Part shown: positions 58,314 to 64,000 of the stretch, piece after piece
How positions within the stretch are numbered: position 1 is the first letter of the stretch
Layout: each line of letters begins with the position of its first letter
NCBI RefSeq assembly: GCF_033439725.1
Contig: NW_026944384.1
Coordinates: forward strand, 6,634,001 to 6,698,000
Direction: 5' to 3'
DNA: 64,000 bases
Origin: Neurospora tetraspora
Taxonomy: Eukaryota > Ascomycota > Sordariomycetes > Sordariales > Sordariaceae
Notes under the pieces: generated by a model
The model's database searches: none
What the model saw: the letters and a program-made list of their open reading frames with translations, nothing else
What the model was told of the DNA's origin: nothing
Translations under genes and position numbers: made by a program

Positions 58314-58709
58314 TTAGTACTCATCCTCAAGATCCGTGTCCTCATCCGTAGGCTTGTTACCGGGCTTGGTGGGAACGGGCTTGCTAGGAACGGTGGGAAT
58401 GGGCTTGCTGGGAACCGTCGGGATGGGCTCGCCGAAGGTATGGAAGGGGACGAGACCGTCGAACTCGTACTCCTCGGGCTTGTTACCGGGCTTGCTGGGA
58501 ACCGGCTTGCTAGGGACGGTGGGGATGGGCTTGCTGGGAACCGTGGGAATGGGCTCGCCGAAGGTGTAGGGGGCGAAGACGTCCTCGGGCTCAGGCTTGT
58601 TGCCGGGCTTGCTGGGAACGGGCTTGCTGGGCACGGTGGGGATGGGCTTGCTGGGAACCGTGGGAATGGGTTCGCCAAAGGTGGTGGGGAGGGGGATGTT
58701 GAAGATCAT
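58314..58709 (-). CDS. GEPIPTVPS repeat protein, copy 2
   Basis: 131 residues, one exon, starting in ACCATCAAAATGATC, the same start context as its relative at 23.95 kb. MIFNIPLP is followed by three long units: TFGEPIPTVPSKP, IPTVPSKPVP(S/T)KPGNKP and a variable acidic/aromatic spacer of 9-12 residues (EPEDVFAPY; EEYEFDGLVPFH; TDEDTDLEDEY at the end). The core is 30 residues and almost invariant. Within each core the block IPTVPSKP is itself doubled. KPIPTVP fits the K-x-x-P-x-x-P pattern of SH3 ligands, which is a hint, not evidence of binding. No Cys, no signal peptide, no membrane segment. Shared PTTFGEP near the N terminus and the unit core make it a clear relative of copy 1. Function unknown. 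Confidence 0.82.
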   Translation of the reverse strand: MIFNIPLPTTFGEPIPTVPSKPIPTVPSKPVPSKPGNKPEPEDVFAPYTFGEPIPTVPSKPIPTVPSKPVPSKPGNKPEEYEFDGLVPFHTFGEPIPTVPSKPIPTVPSKPVPTKPGNKPTDEDTDLEDEY

Positions 58710-58857
58710 TTTGATGGTGAGTGTTGGGTGGTTAATGGATGTTGATGGTTTTGATTGTCAAGTTGTGGGTTTTGTAAACTGGTGCGAAGTCGAAGTGGTT
58801 GCGATGCGATGTGCTGTGTTGTTCGAGAGTAGCAGGGAAGGGGCGTACGGAGGCTCC

Positions 58858-58865
58858 TTATAAAC
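58858..58865 (-). promoter_or_regulatory. TATA-like box, repeat-peptide gene 2
   Basis: GTTTATAAGG on the minus strand, 150 nt upstream of the ATG at 58709. Confidence 0.55.
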
Positions 58866-61072
58866 TTCACGACGACTGGAAACTGCTGTCGAGCCTGGCA
58901 CGAAGGAAGACACACGACATGTTCCTTGATGGAGATTGACACTTCATGAGGGTGTCGCCGTTTGATGACACTGACTTTTGTTGGTGTTTTTGGTTTCATG
59001 GTCTACCAACTGCCTCTAACGAGATCGGAAGAACAGAAAATGGAACGAGGTAAGTCCCCAACATTACATCTTCGTTTGCACAATTTCAACACACCGAAGC
59101 GCCCAATTCTCCTTACAATCATCGCCGACGAACGCTTCCGAGCCGGGGTACTCGTTGTCATGAACAACATCCGTCATGAAACCGAGGATAAACCATGGCG
59201 ACAGGCAAACTCATCGCTGGCCGACATGTTCGTTACCTTAGCAGGAATCCATCCCATGTGCACCAGAAGAACGAAACACTCCCACGCTATCGCAACATGC
59301 TGCCAAATACCCCCCTTACTTCCCCCACATCAGCCAAACGCAAAGTTCCATCCCTCGTTGATATCAACCTCCCCGATCTCCAGCCCCTTTGTCTCGACAG
59401 TACCCTCAATACACCAACCCGAGTATGTTGTGGCAGGGTTGGAAATCTTGTTTGATGGCTCTCTGACTTCGCGTCCCATATCTCGACTTTCACTGGGGAC
59501 AGGATGACGGACATAGCCAGGGTCGACAGGGAGTGAGGGGCCTTGGTGAGCGTCCGTTGCGGTTTTTTGAGGGAGACGGAGGAGATGATGACGGAGAAGG
59601 AATCAAGAGCTCAGGTGGGAGCAGTGGACGAGGGGAGAAGAAAAGAAAGAAAGGGGTACCTTCCCTAGAGGTGCCCCTCCTTCATCCGATATCAAAACCC
59701 CCTAATGACCATATAAGGGACCTGGTTGGTTGCTTTTCCCAACAACAACCGCTTGGTCAGATGGCACAGTGGTCTACCGTTTGGCTCCCCAAACTCAAAA
59801 ACCTATTGCCTGTCCGGATCGGGAACGGTGTGTGCTAAGACACGTAGAGGGGTCTTCACTACCTAGTAGCCGGTCTACCTATATGGTATCTGGGAACACT
59901 CCAGTCGACAGAGGCATTCAAATGGGTTCAAACGATTCACCATTGCTCTGAACGAGCGGTTGTTGTTTTTTTTGCTGATTTTTGCTCTTGTCTGGAGAGG
60001 TGGTGCGTTCGAACAGTGGTCGGTCACTCTTTTTTTGTCTCCTTCCTGCAAACCTGCAACCAGGCCGAGTTGGAAGTTAAGCATTTGCACGTGTTTATTG
60101 ACTTCAATTGCAGCAGCTCAGTGTCTTTCGTCCTATTCGTTCTTGCTTATGTCTCCCGCCCTTTCCTCACGCTCTTGCCTGTCATGCCTGGCCTCAAGAG
60201 GCGTTGAAGGCGCGCGCGTCGCGGGATTCTCAAGCTCCCGCTCCCGTCTTCTGAAGCCAAGAGCAGGAACTCAAAGGCCAACGTCCCACAACAGATGGCA
60301 TAGAAGCACTCTCTGTCATTACTTCCCCGCAAATACCTGCTCAATTGCTTCCCGAACGAGGCGCGAAGAAGCAGTAAGCGGGCTTCCCTTGCATCCGAAA
60401 GCCGACAGGACCGGATCGACCCGCGAGGTGAGACAAGATCGGAAAAACTTCCGAGGATCGCCACCCCCCAGAAGGTCGAAGATGACGACGCAAGCAAATG
60501 CAGGGTATTCCCGTCATTCCGAGCATGCAGATCTCTAGGCCCCCCGGTGAGACATATTACTAGATGGTATCCCCCAGCGACAGGCCTACAGAGTTTTCAT
60601 TACCGAACTCAGTGTTTGGGGACGGTGGGTGAGGCGCCGTACAACGTCAGGCTTCGCCGGGTGTCATTCCGCCCTTGCGCTGACCTGGGATGTGGAAGTT
60701 GAGTAAACCCTGTGTGGGGGAACTGATAGGTTGGTTGCTTGGTCGGTTCTTGCGAGAAGACGAGCTGGGGTGAACCCGAAAGGGCATATACGGAGCCGAC
60801 TGGATGAGAAGTTGGACCGAGGAATGAAGCGACGGCGCGGCCTGGACGACAGATGACGTTCGGAAAGGATGGAGCAACTCTGAAGCACGGAATTCCTCGA
60901 CTTTACCACGAGATCAAGCCAGTTTGTTTTGGGCATGGCCTCTCCGACTTATAAGTCAGCGGCATGACCTCAAACTGCAAAAAGGGATTCAATAAACGGC
61001 ACCTCTCACACCACTCCCATACCATTTGAACTCAACCCATACACCAAGAGCCCGCACGCAACGCTCTCCAAG
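58866..61072. other. intergenic left of the amidinotransferase gene
   Basis: No gene recognised. A plus-strand ORF of 181 codons (58962-59507) has no motifs or convincing composition. A tRNA-like A-box (TGGCACAGTGG near 59762) lacks a B box. The right end carries the amidinotransferase leader. Confidence 0.45.
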
Positions 61073-62334
61073 ATGGTCCTCAAAAAAGACACAACAACAC
61101 GTGCAACCTCCAACATGTCCTCCCCGAAAGAGGACGCCACATCCCCAAAGACCAAACCCACCACAACCACCCCAGCCATCTCAGCCTCAACCGAATACTC
61201 CCCCCTCCACACTCTCATCATCGGCCGAGCCACCGCACATGATCCGCGCAGCTATGCCCTCCCTCCACCACCCCGAATTCCGTCCTCACCACCCCTTCCC
61301 CCGCCTCCATCGTCGCCAAGGCAGACGAAGAACTCGACAATTTCGCTCAAGTAATGACGGAGAGGTTCGGCATCAAGGTTTACAGACCGAGGGAGGTGGA
61401 TTGGGCCAAGGCGAATGAGGGGAGGGGAGGGTATACCGGTGCGATGCCGAGGGATGGACTGATGGTTATGGGGAGGACGGTGGTGGAGGCGTGTTTTGGG
61501 TGGGGGTGTAGGAGGGGGGAGGTTGAGGCTGCGTTTAGTGACATTTTGGAGGAGGTTGTGGGGGAGGTGGAAAAGAAAGGGGAGGAGGGTGTGAGGATTT
61601 GTAGAGTGCCGAGGATTGTGGGGGGAGATACGTTGTATGACGGGCTTTTGGATCAAGATGAGGGTTCCCTTAAAGAGCCCAGGCCGGAGAAAAATGGTGT
61701 GAAACAGAACATGAACGGGACCCTGGAAGAAAAGACCCAGAACGGCAAGAAGAACACCCCCATAAGCATAAAATGGGCAATCAACAACACCCGCCCCGCC
61801 TTCGACTGCGCAGACTTCATGCGCTTCGGCACCGTCCTCATCGGCCAGCTCTCCAACGTCACCAACCCCAAGGGCGTCGACTATCTCCGCGCCGTGCTGC
61901 CCGAGCCCTACACGGTCGAGCTCCTCAACACCACCGACGACCACGCGATGCACATAGACGCTACCATCCTTCCTTTGCGCCACGGAACGTTGGTCTACTG
62001 CCCCTCGCGCGTCACGGAGGAGGAACTGCGACGGCACGAGGTTTTTAGGGACTGGGATCTGAGGCCGCTGCCGTGGAACCCCGAGGAGGAAGAAGACGAG
62101 GATGATACTGATGATGATGGACCGCCGAGGTACATGTGCTCCAAGTGGTTGGTTCTTAATGCCATGAGTGTCAATGAGAAGACTATTGTGGTGGAGGAGA
62201 GGCAGGAGAGGTTTGCGAGGTGGTTGGAGGAGGAGTTTGGGATGGAGGTTGTGAGGTTGCCGTTTAGACATGTGAATAGCTTGGGGGGATCGTTTCATTG
62301 TGCTACTGTTGATTTGGCTAGGGGGGAGTTTTGA
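61073..62334 (+). CDS. glycine amidinotransferase-like enzyme, apparent frameshift
   Basis: The reading frame from the ATG at 61073 encodes a Thr/Pro/Lys-rich N terminus, then EYSPLHTLIIGRATAHDPRS, the first motif of L-arginine:glycine amidinotransferases. The rest of the enzyme lies in another frame, beginning near 61276 with IVAKADEELDNFAQV and running to 62334. The frames cross in a C-rich tract at about 61261-61280, and no GT-AG intron there has a fitting length. Catalytic features are intact: GAMPRDGLMVMG, FDCADFMRFG with Asp, DDHAMHIDAT with His, and GGSFHCATVDLAR with the active-site Cys. The family transfers the amidino group of arginine to an amine via a Cys-amidino intermediate; the acceptor here is unknown. 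A Glu/Lys/Asn-rich insert (about 200-230) and an acidic insert near 340 are fungal-type extras. Read as a real gene with a sequencing error or a recent mutation. Confidence 0.82.
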
Positions 62335-62494
62335 GGTGGGAATAAGTGGGAGGGTGGAGGGTGATGATAATGAGGGCAATGGCGTTGGTGATCTTCTTTG
62401 TGGGACTGTTGATGTTGATAGTCAAAATGGATTGAGTGATATTTCCTTTAAAAGGGGTTGTGTTGATAAAATAGCATATCTTGAGCGCATACGA
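62335..62494. other. short convergent spacer
   Basis: A 160-nt gap between the amidinotransferase stop and the permease stop, probably overlapping 3' UTRs. No other features. Confidence 0.6.
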
Positions 62495-64000
62495 TCACTC
62501 ACTATCAGCCGGCGCCTGCTTCTCCTCCCTCTCCCTCCTTTCCCTCTCCCCCTCCATCCTCGCCTCCTCCAACGCCTCCTTCTCCTTCCTCTCCAGCGCC
62601 CCCGGCTCCGTGATATCAACCCCCAACCTCATCGCCTCCGCCGCCTCCGCCGCCGGGCCCGTAAACCACCGTCTCGCCCAAACGACCCACAATCCTATGG
62701 AACCGACCGCGATGATACCCACAGCCACCACGGTATAGTTCAGCGTCTGGCTGGTAACGGGGTTGGCAGTAGGCAAGCAGAACACTACAGTGATGAAACA
62801 AATCCAGAGGCATGCAGCGCCAGCGATGGGACGTGAGAGAGCGCCGAGGTTGAAGGGGCCCTTTATGGCTGTGAAGTTCTTGTGCCAGAAGAGCCCGATC
62901 AAAATGGGCAGGCCGTAGGAGAGGTACAGACCGATGGTGGCGATGGAGGTGGCGGCTCCGAAGGCGACTTCGCTCCCTAAAGAGGGGAGGGCGAGGATGA
63001 ATGAGAGGGTGGCGGCGAGCCAGACGGCGCGGATGGGAGATTTGAAGCGGGCGTCGACTTGGTGGAAGAAGGAGGGCTGTTTGCTGTTAGTTTTTGTTCT
63101 TTGCTGAGAAAAGAAGGGGGGATAATGGGAAAAGGAAACTCACGATGCCTCTGTCGCGGGCAAACGAAAACATCATTCGAGAATTACTCGTCATACTGAA
63201 CAGCCCACAATGCCATACACAAACCATGATCAAGCTAAACAACACCAGCGCGCCATCCTCACTGAGGACATCCACAAAGATTTGTAGCACAGGCTGTCCA
63301 TACCTGCTATCCAGAACTCTTTCAAAGTCCTGGATCGAAAACAAGAAAGACAGAAGCACAAAGAACCCAAACAGCGAGCTGAATCCCACGGAGCTCACCA
63401 CACCAATCGGCGCAGACCAACTCGCGTTCTTCGTCTCCTCGCTCAGATGTGCGCTGGCGTCGAAGCCGGTGAGGGTGTACTGAGACAGCAAAGCTCCGCA
63501 AAGGACCACGTACCCTGGGGATGCGCGCTGGCCCCATCCCTCTACCCCCTCCTCGGCTGCCGTCCCGTCGTGATACTTCCCAAACACAAACTTGGCGCTC
63601 TGGAGCTTCGGCGCCTTGGCCAAAACAGCAATACAAAGCGCCGTGATCCCCGCGCTATGCAGGACAATGCTGACATTATTCAAAATCCTCAACGCCTTCA
63701 CCCCAAACGTATTCAGCACGCCATGACTAACCAACAGCGCCGCATAGATCCCAATAGTCTTGGCAGCCGTCGGTTCGTAGTCCGGGCTCTTGACAGTAAT
63801 GGCTGTAGATACTAGTCCCGCCAGTCCAAACGTGATGCCCGTCGTGACTGCCACTTGACCGAGTAAGTTGAACCATCCCGTTAGCCAGGACAGAAAGGGA
63901 GACCATCGCGGAGGGGCGAGCATGGCGGACCAGAAGTAGGGGCCGCCGGAGGTGGGGATGGCGGAGACGATTTCGGCCATGGCGATGGCGACGAGGAGGG
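62495..64000 (-). CDS. amino-acid/GABA-type permease (APC family), N terminus beyond window
   Basis: Exons 63144-64000 (5' end cut by the window) and 62495-63076. The 67-nt intron has GTGAGT, ACTAAC and CAG and joins RDRGI to PSFFHQVD, a conserved junction in fungal amino-acid permeases. The visible part has about ten membrane helices. AEIVSAIPTSGGPYFWSAML is the substrate-binding helix region of the family, followed by WLTGWFNLLGQVAV, the later LTGFDASAHLSEETKNA signature, and SNSRMMFSFARDRGIP. The C-terminal cytosolic tail is Glu/Arg-rich. These are plasma-membrane or vacuolar H+-coupled transporters of amino acids, GABA, choline or polyamines; the substrate is not readable. Convergent with the amidinotransferase gene, whose substrate class (arginine, amines) could fit but proves nothing. 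Confidence 0.93.

Noticed and set aside
58962-59507. 181-codon plus-strand ORF
   Set aside because: No family features and weak start context; not distinguishable from chance.
59755-59835. tRNA-like sequence with TGGCACAGTGG and a GTTTG/CAAAC hairpin
   Set aside because: No B box and no acceptor stem, so not called as a tRNA.
61252-62379. 375-codon minus-strand ORF
   Set aside because: Antisense to the amidinotransferase, whose catalytic motifs are clear on the plus strand.

Overview
The window looks like nuclear DNA of a filamentous ascomycete, most likely a sordariomycete of the Neurospora/Sordaria type. The evidence is short (50-150 nt) GT-AG introns with CTAAC-like branch sites, fungal-only families (Zn2Cys6 factor, LaeA-like methyltransferase, GH6 cellulase, fungal rhodopsin-domain protein), scattered genes in long GC-balanced spacers, and one very AT-rich stretch full of stops between well-kept inverted repeats, as expected of a transposon hit by RIP (repeat-induced point mutation). 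Species assignment is inference.

Layout. 0.5-12 kb: a doubtful gene remnant, a LaeA-like methyltransferase and an FAD monooxygenase (both minus), tRNA-Ser(UGA), a secreted GH6 cellulase (minus) and a decayed rhodopsin-domain gene. 12.8-20.2 kb: RIB1 (GTP cyclohydrolase II) and a 1602-residue acidic protein with a coilin-like layout. 20.5-28.5 kb: five neighbouring genes I do not recognise, encoding Ser/Pro/Thr-rich repetitive proteins; one has a close relative 34 kb away at 58.3 kb. 29.3-32.1 kb: ribosomal protein eS24 and an EFM3-type lysine methyltransferase. 32-50 kb: gene-poor, with a Zn2Cys6 factor that has 8.4 kb of gene-free DNA upstream, a PPIL4-type cyclophilin and a small conserved-looking protein. 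52.5-55.7 kb: a degraded pogo/Fot1-like DNA transposon with TA target duplication. 58.3-64 kb: the second repeat-peptide gene, an amidinotransferase with an apparent frameshift, and an amino-acid permease cut by the window edge.

Most genes are independent housekeeping or accessory genes. The item most likely to be new is the group of orphan repeat proteins at 20.5-28.5 kb plus 58.3 kb. One family (GEPIPTVPS repeats) keeps its peptide while its codons drift, one protein carries an unrecognised domain twice, and five of the six genes have a TATA-like box 110-180 nt before their ATG.
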